Both the position numbers and the translations under genes were made by a program. Shown piece after piece: positions 35,673-46,289 of a DNA stretch of 64,000 nucleotides (the first letter of the stretch is position 1; every line of letters begins with the position of its first letter). The notes beneath the pieces were generated by a model that was given only the letters and a program-made list of their open reading frames with translations, did not search any database and was not told the DNA's origin. This DNA is from Candidatus Arcticimaribacter forsetii (lineage in GTDB: Bacteria > Bacteroidota > Bacteroidia > Flavobacteriales > Flavobacteriaceae): the NCBI RefSeq assembly GCF_910589745.1, contig NZ_OU342399.1, positions 1,116,001 through 1,180,000 on the forward strand, given 5' to 3'.

Positions 35673-38080
35673 ATCTTAGGATATGATTTTGGGTCAGATT
35701 CATGCATTATTTCGTAAACCTTTTCAAAAATATCATCTTCGGAAGGTTTAGAGAAATAATCTCCATCACTACCGTAGGCAGGTCTATGTGGTTTTGCACT
35801 CAGTGTGTGTGGTTTGCTATCTAATAATGGGAAAACATTCTGTTTTTCGATTAACTGCTGCAATATATAAGCAGAAGCTCCACCGGGTACATCTTCATCA
35901 ATAATTAAAAGACGGTTTGTTTTAGCAATACTTTTCTTAATGTTTTGATCTAAATCAAAGGGCAAAAGGGTTTGTATATCAATAACTTCTGCATTTATAT
36001 CGAATAACATAAGTTCTTTTGCAACAGCTTCGACCATTCTTAGGGTGGAGCCGTAGGAAACTAATGTAATATCTTCCCCTTCTTTTAACGTTTCCACTTT
36101 ACCTAAAGGAACTCTGAATTGACCTAGATTAGAAGGTTTTCTTTCTTTTAATCTGTAGCCATTTAAAGATTCAATAACTACTGCAGGTTCATCTCCTTCT
36201 AAAAGTGTATTATACATTCCGGCTGCTTGAGTCATATTTCGTGGTACCGCAATGTTTATACCGCGTAACAGGTTTACAATTCCTCCCATTGGTGAGCCAC
36301 TGTGCCATATTCCCTCTAAACGATGCCCTCGTGTTCTGATAATCAATGGAACAGCTTGTTTTCCTACAGTTCTGTAGTGGTAAGAAGCTAGGTCATCGCT
36401 TAATGTTTGAAGACAATACAAGATATAGTCTAAATATTGGATCTCTGCAATTGGACGTAATCCTCTGAGCGCCATTCCAATTCCTTGACCCATTATGGTA
36501 GTTTCTCTAATACCTGTATCGGCAACACGTGTAGCGCCATACTTGGCTTGCATGCCTTCTAATCCTTGATTTACATCTCCAATTATCCCAACATCTTCTC
36601 CGAAGATTAATACCTTATCATTAGATTTTAATAAAGCATCAAAATTATCTCTAATTATGATCCTACCATCAACTAATTCTTCTTCAGCTGGATATTCAAT
36701 ATCAACTGGATTTATGTTTTGTAAACGTTTGTCAGAATGACTGTGAAGATGTGAACTAAATTTTGGATTTAATTTTTCTGTGAGTGTGTTTTTCCAAGTT
36801 CTTAATTCTTCCTTAATAGGATGGTCGTAATGTGTAAGTATTCTAAGAGCTTTACGAGCAGAATGAAGTATATCCTTGTACGAAGGCTCTGATATTTTAT
36901 TTAACTCAGATTTAAGTATTTGAAGGTTTGGATCATTATTTGCAGCTTTAGTTGCTTTGTCAATTAACAGAATCAATTCCTTTTTATTATTGAGAATTGG
37001 TGCTTGATAAGCATCCCAAGCTTCTGTTTTGGCTTTTCGAACCTTCTTTTTATTATCTTCTTCAATGGCTTTTAATTCTTCTTCTGAGGCAAAGCCATTG
37101 CTAAGAATCCATTCTCTTGTTTTAAGATTACAATCGTATTGTTTTTCCCATTCCAAGCGTTCTTTTGACTTATAACGTTGATGCGATCCTGAAGTAGAGT
37201 GTCCCTGAGGTTGAGTTAATTCTTCAACATGAATTAAAACGGGTACGTGCTCGTTTCGAGCTAATTTTTCTGCGTATTTATACGTTTCTATAAGTGCAGT
37301 ATAATCCCAACCTTTAACTGTTAGTATTTCAAAACCCTGTTCCTCTTCATTTCTTTGAAGACCAGCAAGTGCCTTAGATATACTTCCTTTCGTTGTTTGT
37401 TCATCATTATGAACAGAAATACCGTAGTCGTCGTCCCAAATACTTATAACCATTGGGATTTGCATAACTCCAGCAGCATTAATAGCTTCTAAAAACAAAC
37501 CTTCACTAGTACTAGCATTTCCGATAGTTCCCCATGCGATTTCATTTCCATTTTCAGAAAATTTATCACTGTCTTTAATGTTTAAGGAGCGATATACTTT
37601 GGATGCTTGTGCTAAACCAACAAGTCGCGGCATTTGACCTGCAGTTGGGGATATATCTGAACTGTGGTTTTTTTGATTTGTTAAATTCTTCCAACTTCCA
37701 TTTTCCTCAATGCTTCTTGTAACAAAATGTCCTCCCATTTGTCTTCCACCGGACATGGGTTCTAAATCGATGTCTGGGTGAGCATAGAGGGCAGAGAATA
37801 GTTCTTTTGGACTTAAGTGACCCTGATCCATTAAAATGGTCTGGTCTCGGTAATAACCTGATCTAAAATCACCGTTTTTAAAAAACTTACTAAGGATTAA
37901 CTGAGGTAATTCTTTTCCATCTCCAAATATTCCAAATTTAGCTTTACCGGTTAATACTTCTCTTCTTCCGAGTATAGAACATTCCCTACTGAGAGAGAGG
38001 AGTCTGTAATCTGCAAGTACTTGCTCTTTGAAATCTTTGTAGGAAAGAGGAATTTCTTCGGCAAGTTTAGAATTGGACAT
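35669..38080 (-). CDS. Fused E1 alpha/beta subunit of a 2-oxoacid dehydrogenase
   Basis: 803 residues. The first half is an E1-alpha domain with GRQMGGHF, GQMPRLVGLAQASK and GNASTSEGLFLEA...IWDDDYGIS; the second half (from about 470) is an E1-beta/transketolase-like domain with LIFGEDVGIIGDVNQGLEG, GMALRGLRPIAEIQY and IIDEDVPGGASAYIL. Fusion of both chains in one polypeptide is common in Bacteroidota. It decarboxylates a branched-chain or similar 2-oxoacid with thiamine diphosphate and passes the acyl group to E2. The motif where TPP/Mg2+ binds reads GNAS rather than GDG or GDA. No E2 or E3 genes are adjacent. Monocistronic; the exact substrate is not readable. Confidence 0.93.
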   Translation of the reverse strand: MSNSKLAEEIPLSYKDFKEQVLADYRLLSLSRECSILGRREVLTGKAKFGIFGDGKELPQLILSKFFKNGDFRSGYYRDQTILMDQGHLSPKELFSALYAHPDIDLEPMSGGRQMGGHFVTRSIEENGSWKNLTNQKNHSSDISPTAGQMPRLVGLAQASKVYRSLNIKDSDKFSENGNEIAWGTIGNASTSEGLFLEAINAAGVMQIPMVISIWDDDYGISVHNDEQTTKGSISKALAGLQRNEEEQGFEILTVKGWDYTALIETYKYAEKLARNEHVPVLIHVEELTQPQGHSTSGSHQRYKSKERLEWEKQYDCNLKTREWILSNGFASEEELKAIEEDNKKKVRKAKTEAWDAYQAPILNNKKELILLIDKATKAANNDPNLQILKSELNKISEPSYKDILHSARKALRILTHYDHPIKEELRTWKNTLTEKLNPKFSSHLHSHSDKRLQNINPVDIEYPAEEELVDGRIIIRDNFDALLKSNDKVLIFGEDVGIIGDVNQGLEGMQAKYGATRVADTGIRETTIMGQGIGMALRGLRPIAEIQYLDYILYCLQTLSDDLASYHYRTVGKQAVPLIIRTRGHRLEGIWHSGSPMGGIVNLLRGINIAVPRNMTQAAGMYNTLLEGDEPAVVIESLNGYRLKERKPSNLGQFRVPLGKVETLKEGEDITLVSYGSTLRMVEAVAKELMLFDINAEVIDIQTLLPFDLDQNIKKSIAKTNRLLIIDEDVPGGASAYILQQLIEKQNVFPLLDSKPHTLSAKPHRPAYGSDGDYFSKPSEDDIFEKVYEIMHESDPKSYPKI

Positions 38081-38169
38081 TGAAAAAAATTAGTTGTGCG
38101 AATTTACAAAAATTAAAGGAATAAGAATAATGACTCTAAATTGTTACTATCGATTTATAAAACAACCTC

Positions 38170-40980
38170 TTAGAACCACCTTCTTGAAAACAACTGTTTT
38201 AAGTTATTTAAATCTACTGTTAAAACAAACCGCATGTTTGATAAGTAATTTCTATCGTCTAACACGTAGTTTTGTGAGTTTTGAATAGGGAAGTAAAATT
38301 CTAAATAATCGGGCACTAAATTTAATCTCAATCCAGAATCATAAAATCCTTGTGATTTGGTTTTTAAATTTTTGGTAACTCCAAAATCGGCATACACTTC
38401 AACCCATTTCCATAAACTATACGCAAGGTTTACAGATGCTAAATAGTCATTTGCATTGGGATTTTCAAATCTTGATTTAAAACCACCTTCAGATAAAATA
38501 AATTGTTGACTATAAAATCCGTCATTTTCGGAGCGTCCCAGGTAATTATACCGAAACAAGTAATCTGTAGAACGATTTAAACTATAATCAAAATAAGTAG
38601 TTTCTCTAATTTTATTCCATAAAAATTTCCCTCCAAAAAATCTCATAGATAGGGTTCTTCCATCATGGAATAAATGACGGTATTCGGCATTAAAATTTAA
38701 TTTTCCGAATTTATCTGAAAATTCTAAATCAGAATTAATTTTAACAAATTTAATGGTTTGCTTATTAGAATAGGAATATCTTAAATTACCAATATTGTAG
38801 TTAGGAGTTACCAAAGATTCTTTCCCGAACTGCCTGTAAACTGAAACATATGAAAGACTAAACGCTTGCCGTTCATTAGAACGAAAATCTTTTGGGCGTT
38901 TGAATATTGAAATCGAGGGTGAAAATACTTTATAACGTAAGTTAGTATCGTAATGAAAACTACTACCAAATACACTAAACTGCGTTAAATAATAAGGTGA
39001 ATCTTCGTTATAAATTCTATAGTTTAAGCTTAAAGAGCCTACCAATTCATTTAATTTTGAGCTGTAGTTTGGATTTAATTCATAGGCAAAAGGCCTTCTA
39101 GGTAGTGTTTTATTAGAAAACTTAGCTCCCAGAGTTAGTCCATCGTAAACATTAAAATCTATTTTGGGATTAAAAAACACTTGGTTTCTTTTATCATCTT
39201 CTAAATCTTTAATTAATGTAAATTTCAGTTTCTTAAGCGGGGAGCCTTTTATAGTTCGATAATTATTTCGTTGGCTAAATTCTGGAATTTTTAATGTTGG
39301 ATTAATTGCAATGTAATCAGCATCTAAATTTTCTAGGGCTAACTTTGAGATTTTATTTGGGTTTTTGACATCTAAGGAAGAAATTATGGTATCATTTTTT
39401 AATAAAGCTACTGTAAAAGGGATTAAATTATCTTGCTCTTGTTGGACTTCGATATTGATGTGCTTTGAATCTTTTTTAACGGATTTAATTCTTAAATCTA
39501 TTGATTCTCTATTATTTAAATAACCCGATGTAAACCAGGGAATGTCTAACTCCTGTATTAAAGATTGAATCAGTTGAGCATTAGATTTTATTTTACCCAT
39601 TTGCTTCTTAAAAGCCCTTTCTACATACTCTTTCCCATAAAATTTAGAAGCATAATTTATTCCAAAGGCAACATAACTAGGTTGAGAAATACGTTCATTA
39701 AACTTTATTAATTCACTCTTTGGAGTTCTTGGTGCTTGTTGAATGTTATTTCTTAGCGCAAATTGACTGAAATACAGAAAGCCATGATTGAAAGAAGCTT
39801 TGCTTAGGACATAATTCTTTATGAATGGTTTTAAAAGGGGTTGTCTGGGGATTGAACCCAAGAGTTTTTGATTTGGATAATATTCTGCTATGTAATCCAT
39901 CAAAATTTGAGTGTGTAAGCCTCCAGTTAACCAAAAGTTGCTTCTTGGATCAACAAGAAATTGCTCGTTTAGATAATGATTTAAATAAACGCTAAGTGCT
40001 TTTATCTCAAATTCAAAACGATCTGAAAATGGATAAAAAATGGATGGAATAGAGGAGAGGCCGAAATATGCTCTTTTCTTATAATCTAGACTTGAAATAA
40101 GCATTTTATTATGAGGAAAAGACCCGAATTTATTGTCAACAAAAGATACGATTCGATAAAGACTAGGATTAGTATCTAATAAGTTTTCTTCGACTTCTCT
40201 TAGGTCTGTTCCTATTTTCAATCCATTAATTGAAAAATAAGTGTATTCTTTATCGGTTATATGAAATTGAATTTCTTTAACATTACTGATCGATTGTGAT
40301 ATTTTTTTTCTTGTCCCGAATCTATTTTCTTTCCATTTAGTTAAGTTAGAATTTACAAACAAATCTGCAGGAATATCCCATTCAATTGAAAAGTTAGCAG
40401 GTAATGTGCTTATTTCTTCTAAATCTAGATTGCTGTTTTTTATCCATTGATTATTAATCAATGGAGCAATATGAATAAAGCAATTTTTTAAATAATAATC
40501 AGTATCTGAAATTTTTCCATAGCCTGTATAACGAGCGTTAGGGAGAACAATTTTGTAATCTAGCTCAATGGTCGTTTGTTCACCTGGTTTAAGTTCAGAA
40601 ACTAATTTTATTTCTACAATATCGATCTGATCTTTTAATCGATTCCATTCTATTTTATTGTCATCAACTATAATATTAAGCTGGTTGGTACTTCCCCTTT
40701 TTGTTTTGGCTCCTAAATAAAAACTTCGATCAAATTCTTCTGCAAATCTTTGCGCTAATGGTGATTTAGAAGAACTGTAGGCATGAGACCAATCATTTAA
40801 ATAAAGCTTTTTAAGAACTATTGAGCTTGTATTGGTGAATTGTATTAATTGAGAAACTTCAAGTGTCTTTTCTGAAACAATTAATTTTACATCAATATCA
40901 TGATCAGTAATAGTTTGTTGTCCCATCAATTGAAAAGGAAACATAAGAATTACAATACATGAAAACAATGTAGATTTCAC
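38170..40980 (-). CDS. M1-peptidase-like protein with degenerate zinc site and C-terminal beta-barrel
   Basis: 936 residues with a signal peptide (1-20, cut near LMGQ/Q). Residues about 22-570 follow the layout of the Bacteroidota M1 (gluzincin) family: an N-terminal beta domain, then a catalytic-like domain. At the HExxH helix position it reads YLNHYLNEQ (332-340), and at the WxxE helix it reads FWLTGGLHTQ (349-358), so all three zinc ligands appear lost. From about 600 to the end are alternating strands with aromatic girdles (YLTQFSVFGSSFHYD, LSMRFFGGKFLW), closing on W-F as outer-membrane barrels do. It is probably a non-catalytic outer-membrane protein. Last gene of the uvrA operon, 4 bases after the LOG gene. 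Confidence 0.75.
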   Translation of the reverse strand: MKSTLFSCIVILMFPFQLMGQQTITDHDIDVKLIVSEKTLEVSQLIQFTNTSSIVLKKLYLNDWSHAYSSSKSPLAQRFAEEFDRSFYLGAKTKRGSTNQLNIIVDDNKIEWNRLKDQIDIVEIKLVSELKPGEQTTIELDYKIVLPNARYTGYGKISDTDYYLKNCFIHIAPLINNQWIKNSNLDLEEISTLPANFSIEWDIPADLFVNSNLTKWKENRFGTRKKISQSISNVKEIQFHITDKEYTYFSINGLKIGTDLREVEENLLDTNPSLYRIVSFVDNKFGSFPHNKMLISSLDYKKRAYFGLSSIPSIFYPFSDRFEFEIKALSVYLNHYLNEQFLVDPRSNFWLTGGLHTQILMDYIAEYYPNQKLLGSIPRQPLLKPFIKNYVLSKASFNHGFLYFSQFALRNNIQQAPRTPKSELIKFNERISQPSYVAFGINYASKFYGKEYVERAFKKQMGKIKSNAQLIQSLIQELDIPWFTSGYLNNRESIDLRIKSVKKDSKHINIEVQQEQDNLIPFTVALLKNDTIISSLDVKNPNKISKLALENLDADYIAINPTLKIPEFSQRNNYRTIKGSPLKKLKFTLIKDLEDDKRNQVFFNPKIDFNVYDGLTLGAKFSNKTLPRRPFAYELNPNYSSKLNELVGSLSLNYRIYNEDSPYYLTQFSVFGSSFHYDTNLRYKVFSPSISIFKRPKDFRSNERQAFSLSYVSVYRQFGKESLVTPNYNIGNLRYSYSNKQTIKFVKINSDLEFSDKFGKLNFNAEYRHLFHDGRTLSMRFFGGKFLWNKIRETTYFDYSLNRSTDYLFRYNYLGRSENDGFYSQQFILSEGGFKSRFENPNANDYLASVNLAYSLWKWVEVYADFGVTKNLKTKSQGFYDSGLRLNLVPDYLEFYFPIQNSQNYVLDDRNYLSNMRFVLTVDLNNLKQLFSRRWF

Positions 40981-40984
40981 TTGT

Positions 40985-41671
40985 TTAGAAATTTGGTTTG
41001 TACACTTCTTTGGAATAAAAATCGTTTATTCGTTGTAAGACTTCTTCTTTAGTATCTACTACAGAAAATAAGTCTAAGTCTTCCGGACTAATTAATTTAT
41101 TGTCAATTAATGTTTCTTTAATCCAGTCAATCAAACCGCTCCAAAATTCAACACCCACAAGGATTATAGGAATTGGAGTTATTTTTTTTGTTTGTATGAG
41201 TGTCATTGATTCAAATAATTCATCAAGTGTTCCAAAACCTCCTGGCATTACAACAAATGCTTGGGCATATTTCACAAACATTACTTTACGGATAAAGAAA
41301 TATTCGAAAGATAAGTTTTTGTCCTGATCAATAAAAGGATTGTGGTTTTGTTCAAATGGCAGTGCAATATTTAGTCCTACCGAATTTCCATCAACCTCTT
41401 GAGCTCCTTTATTAGCAGCTTCCATTATACCTGGACCTCCACCTGTTATTATTCCATATCCAGAATTTGCGATAGCTTTGGCAGTTTCAGTTGCTAGAAT
41501 ATAATATTTATTTTTTGGATCAGTTCTTGCAGATCCAAAGATTGAAACGCAGGGTCCTATACTTCCCATCTTTTCATAACCCTTAACAAATTCACCCATA
41601 ATCTTAAATAAGGACCAGGAATCATTCGTTTTGGTTGTGTTCCAGCTTTTGTTTTTTATTTTGAGGCTCAT
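40985..41671 (-). CDS. LOG family protein (TIGR00730, nucleotide phosphoribohydrolase-like)
   Basis: 228 residues. GGGPGIMEAANKGAQEV and MPGGFGTLDELFE are the paired LOG signatures. The family cleaves nucleoside 5'-monophosphates, including cytokinin ribotides, to base and ribose 5-phosphate. The bacterial role is often unclear, possibly purine salvage. It lies 12 bases after uvrA and 4 bases before the M1-like gene, so it is co-transcribed in this operon. Confidence 0.92.
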   Translation of the reverse strand: MSLKIKNKSWNTTKTNDSWSLFKIMGEFVKGYEKMGSIGPCVSIFGSARTDPKNKYYILATETAKAIANSGYGIITGGGPGIMEAANKGAQEVDGNSVGLNIALPFEQNHNPFIDQDKNLSFEYFFIRKVMFVKYAQAFVVMPGGFGTLDELFESMTLIQTKKITPIPIILVGVEFWSGLIDWIKETLIDNKLISPEDLDLFSVVDTKEEVLQRINDFYSKEVYKPNF

Positions 41672-41683
41672 GGGGTGGAGGTT

Positions 41684-44515
41684 TTAATTAATTTCCTTTG
41701 CTAGATAATATGCTGTATGACTTTTCTTATTCTTAATTACCTCTTCAGGAGTACCCTCAGCAATAATTTGTCCACCATTTTTTCCACCTTCATATCCAAT
41801 ATCAATAATATGGTCAACTTGTTTTATAACATCCATATTATGTTCAATTATAACCACTGTGTTTCCTTTGCTGACTAAGTAATTTAAAACGACTAAAAGA
41901 ACTCTAATATCTTCAAAATGTAATCCTGTGGTTGGTTCGTCAAGAATAAACAAGGTGTTACCCGTATCTCTTTTAGAAAGTTCTGTTGCTAATTTAATAC
42001 GTTGTGCTTCACCACCCGAAAGGGTAGTAGAGGACTGTCCTAAACTTACATACCCGAGACCTACATCTTGAAGTGTTTTAAGTTTTTTGTAAATCTTTGG
42101 TATGGGTTCAAAAAAATCACAAGCTTGATCGATGGTCATGTTTAGCACATCAGAAATTGATTTTCCTTTATATCTAATTTCTAAAGTTTCTCGATTAAAT
42201 CTTTTCCCCTGACAGGACTCACACTCAACCAAAACATCCGGTAAAAAATTCATTTCAATGACTTTCATTCCTCCTCCCATACAGGTTTCACATCGACCAC
42301 CAGAAACATTAAAGCTAAATCGACCTGGCTTGTATCCTCTAATTTGGGCTTCTGGAGTTTTTGTAAATAAAGTACGAATCTCACTGAATACCCCCGTGTA
42401 GGTTGCAGGATTACTTCTAGGAGTTCTACCAATGGGACTTTGATTTACATCAACAACTTTATCTAAATGTTCTAATCCTATAATTTCTTTATGTGGAAGT
42501 GGTTTTGCAACTCCATTAAAAAAATGTGCATTTAAAAGAGGATAAAGTGTACCATTAATTAAAGATGATTTTCCACTTCCAGAGACACCGGTCACTCCAA
42601 TCATTTTGCCCAGTGGTATAGTAAGCGTAACATTCTTTAGATTATTACCCGTACAGTTTGATAAAACCAACTCATTACCGTTTCCAGGTCTTCGTGTTTT
42701 AGGAACTTCAATTTCTTTAACTCCAGTTAAATATTTCGCAGTTAATGAATTTTCTGTTAATAATTGTTCAGGTTTCCCTTCTGAGATGATTTCTCCTCCA
42801 TTTTTTCCAGCAAATGGACCAATGTCAATCACATGATCTGCCTGAACTATCATGTCTTTGTCATGTTCTACCACCAAAACTGAGTTTCCAATGTCTCTAA
42901 GCGAAAATAAAGAGTTTATTAAACGTTCATTGTCACGTTGATGCAGCCCAATACTCGGTTCGTCCAGGATATATAATACTCCAACAAGTTGAGAACCAAT
43001 TTGAGTTGCTAGTCTAATTCGCTGTGCTTCCCCACCAGAAAGTGATTTGGATGATCGATTTAATGATAGATAGTTCAATCCAACGTTTAGAAGAAATTGT
43101 AGTCTGGATTTTATTTCTTTGATTACATCCTCACCTATTTTAAGTTCATTTTTTGAAAGATGTTTTGGTAAATCATTGAACCATGCATAAAGCTCATCTA
43201 AATCCATTTGAGCTAGCTCAGAAATATTGAGTTCATTGATTTTAAAATACCGAGCTTCTTTTCTAAGGCGTGAACCTTTACAAGAAGTACACTCATTTTG
43301 ATCCATAAAATCATTTGCCCAACGTTTTATATTCGAAGAACTTGCTTGTTCATACTGATTTTTGATGAAATTTTCTATTCCCTCATAGTCAATTTTATAG
43401 TTTCTAGTAATTCCTAGAGTTTTAGATTCTACTGTAAAAGTTTCAGCTCCTCCCTTTAAAATTACCTCAAGAGCTTCTTCCGGTATTTTATTTATAGGAT
43501 CCGCTAAATTGAAATTGTAACGTTGAGCAATAATTGCCATTTGCTTGAAACTCCAGGAATTTTTTTCCGATCCCAAAGGTATTATTCCACCTTTTTTGAT
43601 GGATACCGAGTCGTCTGGTATTATTTTTTTTCTATTTACCATTTGTTGCGTTCCCAGTCCTTTACAGTTGGTACACATCCCTTTGGGAGAATTAAAAGAA
43701 AAACTGTTTGGTTCTGGTTTTTGGTAAGCTATACCAGAAGTTGGACACATTAAATTTCTACTAAAGTATCTTACTTTTCGAGTTTCTTCATCGTACAATA
43801 ATATTGTCTCTCCGCCTTGATACATCGCTGTGACTAATGATTCTTGAAGTCTCTTGATTCCGGCAATACTTTCATTAATTCTCAAGCGATCGATTACTAA
43901 TTCAATATCATGAGTTTTGTATCGGTCTAATTTCATTCCTGGAGAGAGCTCGACAATTACCCCGTCAACACGCACTTTAATAAAACCTTGTCTTCCTAAG
44001 TTGTCAAACAATTCACGGTAATGTCCTTTTCTAGATTTTATGATAGGGGCAAGGATGAAAACACTTTTTCCAGCGTAATCTTTTTGAATAAGCTCAATGA
44101 TCTGATCATCGGTGTAGCTTACCATTTTTTCCTGCGTTTGATGACTGTATGCAGTTCCTATACGAGCAAACATTAACCTAAGAAAGTCATAAACTTCGGT
44201 TATGGTCCCTACTGTTGATCGTGGACTTTTAGAGGTTGTTTTTTGTTCAATAGCGATTACGGGAGAAAGCCCGTCGATTTTATCTACTTCTGGACGCTCT
44301 AAGTTTCCAAGAAATTGACGAACATAAGCAGAAAATGTTTCCATATATCGTCTTTGTCCTTCAGCATAAATTGTATCAAAGGCAAGTGAAGATTTTCCAC
44401 TACCTGAGAGACCTGTAATAACTACAAGTTGGTCTCTAGGTATTTTTACATCTATATTTTTTAAATTATGTACTCGAGCTCCTTGGACATCGATGACATT
44501 TTTATTGTTTTCCAT
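41684..44515 (-). CDS. uvrA: Excinuclease ABC subunit A
   Basis: 943 residues, full length. UvrA recognises damage in nucleotide excision repair. Two ABC modules are present: [22 protein letters not shown] and [13 protein letters not shown] as Walker A sequences, with [16 protein letters not shown] and [16 protein letters not shown] as signatures and [16 protein letters not shown] and [15 protein letters not shown] as Walker B. Zinc modules are visible (CxxC pairs near 410-425 and CETCMGGG...CESCQGKRF). It leads an operon with the LOG gene. Confidence 0.98.
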   Translation of the reverse strand: MENNKNVIDVQGARVHNLKNIDVKIPRDQLVVITGLSGSGKSSLAFDTIYAEGQRRYMETFSAYVRQFLGNLERPEVDKIDGLSPVIAIEQKTTSKSPRSTVGTITEVYDFLRLMFARIGTAYSHQTQEKMVSYTDDQIIELIQKDYAGKSVFILAPIIKSRKGHYRELFDNLGRQGFIKVRVDGVIVELSPGMKLDRYKTHDIELVIDRLRINESIAGIKRLQESLVTAMYQGGETILLYDEETRKVRYFSRNLMCPTSGIAYQKPEPNSFSFNSPKGMCTNCKGLGTQQMVNRKKIIPDDSVSIKKGGIIPLGSEKNSWSFKQMAIIAQRYNFNLADPINKIPEEALEVILKGGAETFTVESKTLGITRNYKIDYEGIENFIKNQYEQASSSNIKRWANDFMDQNECTSCKGSRLRKEARYFKINELNISELAQMDLDELYAWFNDLPKHLSKNELKIGEDVIKEIKSRLQFLLNVGLNYLSLNRSSKSLSGGEAQRIRLATQIGSQLVGVLYILDEPSIGLHQRDNERLINSLFSLRDIGNSVLVVEHDKDMIVQADHVIDIGPFAGKNGGEIISEGKPEQLLTENSLTAKYLTGVKEIEVPKTRRPGNGNELVLSNCTGNNLKNVTLTIPLGKMIGVTGVSGSGKSSLINGTLYPLLNAHFFNGVAKPLPHKEIIGLEHLDKVVDVNQSPIGRTPRSNPATYTGVFSEIRTLFTKTPEAQIRGYKPGRFSFNVSGGRCETCMGGGMKVIEMNFLPDVLVECESCQGKRFNRETLEIRYKGKSISDVLNMTIDQACDFFEPIPKIYKKLKTLQDVGLGYVSLGQSSTTLSGGEAQRIKLATELSKRDTGNTLFILDEPTTGLHFEDIRVLLVVLNYLVSKGNTVVIIEHNMDVIKQVDHIIDIGYEGGKNGGQIIAEGTPEEVIKNKKSHTAYYLAKEIN

Positions 44516-44587
44516 AGCAAAATTAAGAGTTAAAAATACAACTTTAGACTGGACAATAAATCAATTGTTTAAAAATTAAAAACAATT

Positions 44588-46270
44588 TTAATAACTAACA
44601 GCAGTGTCGTCACCTCGTTGATCTGCTCCTAGAGTGATTATAGATTCATCATCAATTAAAATAGCATCAACTTTACCAATTATTCTGGCTTCTCTTTCAC
44701 TTACATTATACCCTAATTCGTTTAATCTGTTAATTAATTCTGAATCAAATTTATTAGGCTCTACCGTTATGTAATCAGGCATCCACTGGTGATGAAAACG
44801 AGGAGCATTTACAGCATCTTGTATGGACATATTATGCTCGTACACATTAAGAATTGTTTGAAAAACTGAAGTTATAATTGTGGAACCCCCAGGAGTTCCT
44901 AAGACTAAATATAAAGAACCGTTTTTTTCAACAATTGTTGGAGTCATTGAGCTCAGCATTCTTTTTTTTGGAGCTATTGAATTTGCTTCCTTACCAACTA
45001 GCCCAAACATATTTGGAACCCCCGGCTTACTACTAAAGTCATCCATCTCATTATTTAAAAAAACACCTAATTCTTCTACAAAAACTTTAGATCCATATCC
45101 TCCATTAAGAGTAGTAGTCACAGCAACTGCATTTCCTTGATCATCTAGGATAGAGAAATGAGTAGTTTCATCACTTTCAAAATAATGAGTATCACCCGGT
45201 TTAATGTCAGCTGACAGTGAGGCCTTGTTCCAATCAAAACTTTCCATTTTTTTATTAATGTAAAGTGAATCAAGAAGAATTTGTGTTGGAACTTCTACAA
45301 AATCAGGGTCTCCCAAATATTCACTTCTGTCGGCATAGGATCTCCTTTCAGCTTCAACCATCAATTGTATACTTTTTTGAGAATTATGACCTAGTGATTT
45401 TAAATCATATTGCTCTACCATTTTCATCATTTGGTTTAAGCATATTCCTCCGCTTGAAGGTAAACCCATCGATATGACATTCAACTCTTTATATTTAAAT
45501 TTCAAGGGGGCTCTCCATATTGGCTCATATGATTTTAAATCCTGATGTGATATAATGCCCCCAGTTTCTTCTACTCTAGATACAAGCGCATCTGCTACCC
45601 ATCCTGAATTAAATCCTTCGTTTCCTTTTTCAGAAATAGTTCTTAATACTTTTGCTAAAGCTGGATTTTTTAAAACATCTCCTGCTTTATATTCTTTTGC
45701 ATAAAATGTTTCTTTTCCATTGATTTCAATAAATAACTTTCGATTATTTTCTAAACTTTTAGCCTGCGTTTCTGTAACAACATAACCGTTTTCAGCTAAA
45801 TCAATTGCCGGTTGTAGTAAATCTTTTAAGGGAAGAGTTCCCATTTTTCTGTGAATTTCTAACGTTCCAGCAACAGTTGCAGGAACTCCAACAGCTAATC
45901 CGCCGATTGTACTTTTATTTGGAATAACGTTTCCTTCTGGATCTAAATATAAGTCTCGATATGCTGCCAAAGGGGCTTGTTCTCTGTAGTCTAATGTTCC
46001 CGAAGTTCCGTCTGCATTTCTATACACAAAAAAACCTCCCCCTGTAATATTACCGGCAACTGGATAAACTACAGCCAAAGCAAAGTTTGTCGCTACCATT
46101 GCATCATATGCATTTCCTCCTTTTTTTAATATATCAACCCCAACTTGAGATGCATAGGGCATAGCGGAGACGACACCTCCTCTAATTTTGATATCTGGAT
46201 CAGAACAACCAACTAAGATCAAAAAACTAACGATTCGACTGTATTTAATAAAGTCTAGGGATTGTGTCAT
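44588..46270 (-). CDS. ggt: Gamma-glutamyltransferase lipoprotein
   Basis: 560 residues from the ATG at 46270; the frame opens further upstream (46354) inside the acpH gene. It has a lipoprotein signal with C22 (LVGCS). The self-processing Thr lies in the DETTHFSILD segment (about 377-386), followed by TTTLNGGYGS, with the small subunit C-terminal to it. ITGGGFFVYRNADG, SGGICLNQMM and LGTPGGSTIITSVF are also conserved. It removes the gamma-glutamyl group from glutathione and related compounds in the periplasm. 19 bases follow the acpH stop, so both may be co-transcribed. Confidence 0.93.
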   Translation of the reverse strand: MTQSLDFIKYSRIVSFLILVGCSDPDIKIRGGVVSAMPYASQVGVDILKKGGNAYDAMVATNFALAVVYPVAGNITGGGFFVYRNADGTSGTLDYREQAPLAAYRDLYLDPEGNVIPNKSTIGGLAVGVPATVAGTLEIHRKMGTLPLKDLLQPAIDLAENGYVVTETQAKSLENNRKLFIEINGKETFYAKEYKAGDVLKNPALAKVLRTISEKGNEGFNSGWVADALVSRVEETGGIISHQDLKSYEPIWRAPLKFKYKELNVISMGLPSSGGICLNQMMKMVEQYDLKSLGHNSQKSIQLMVEAERRSYADRSEYLGDPDFVEVPTQILLDSLYINKKMESFDWNKASLSADIKPGDTHYFESDETTHFSILDDQGNAVAVTTTLNGGYGSKVFVEELGVFLNNEMDDFSSKPGVPNMFGLVGKEANSIAPKKRMLSSMTPTIVEKNGSLYLVLGTPGGSTIITSVFQTILNVYEHNMSIQDAVNAPRFHHQWMPDYITVEPNKFDSELINRLNELGYNVSEREARIIGKVDAILIDDESIITLGADQRGDDTAVSY

Positions 46271-46289
46271 TGGGTTGTTTGTATAAAGA

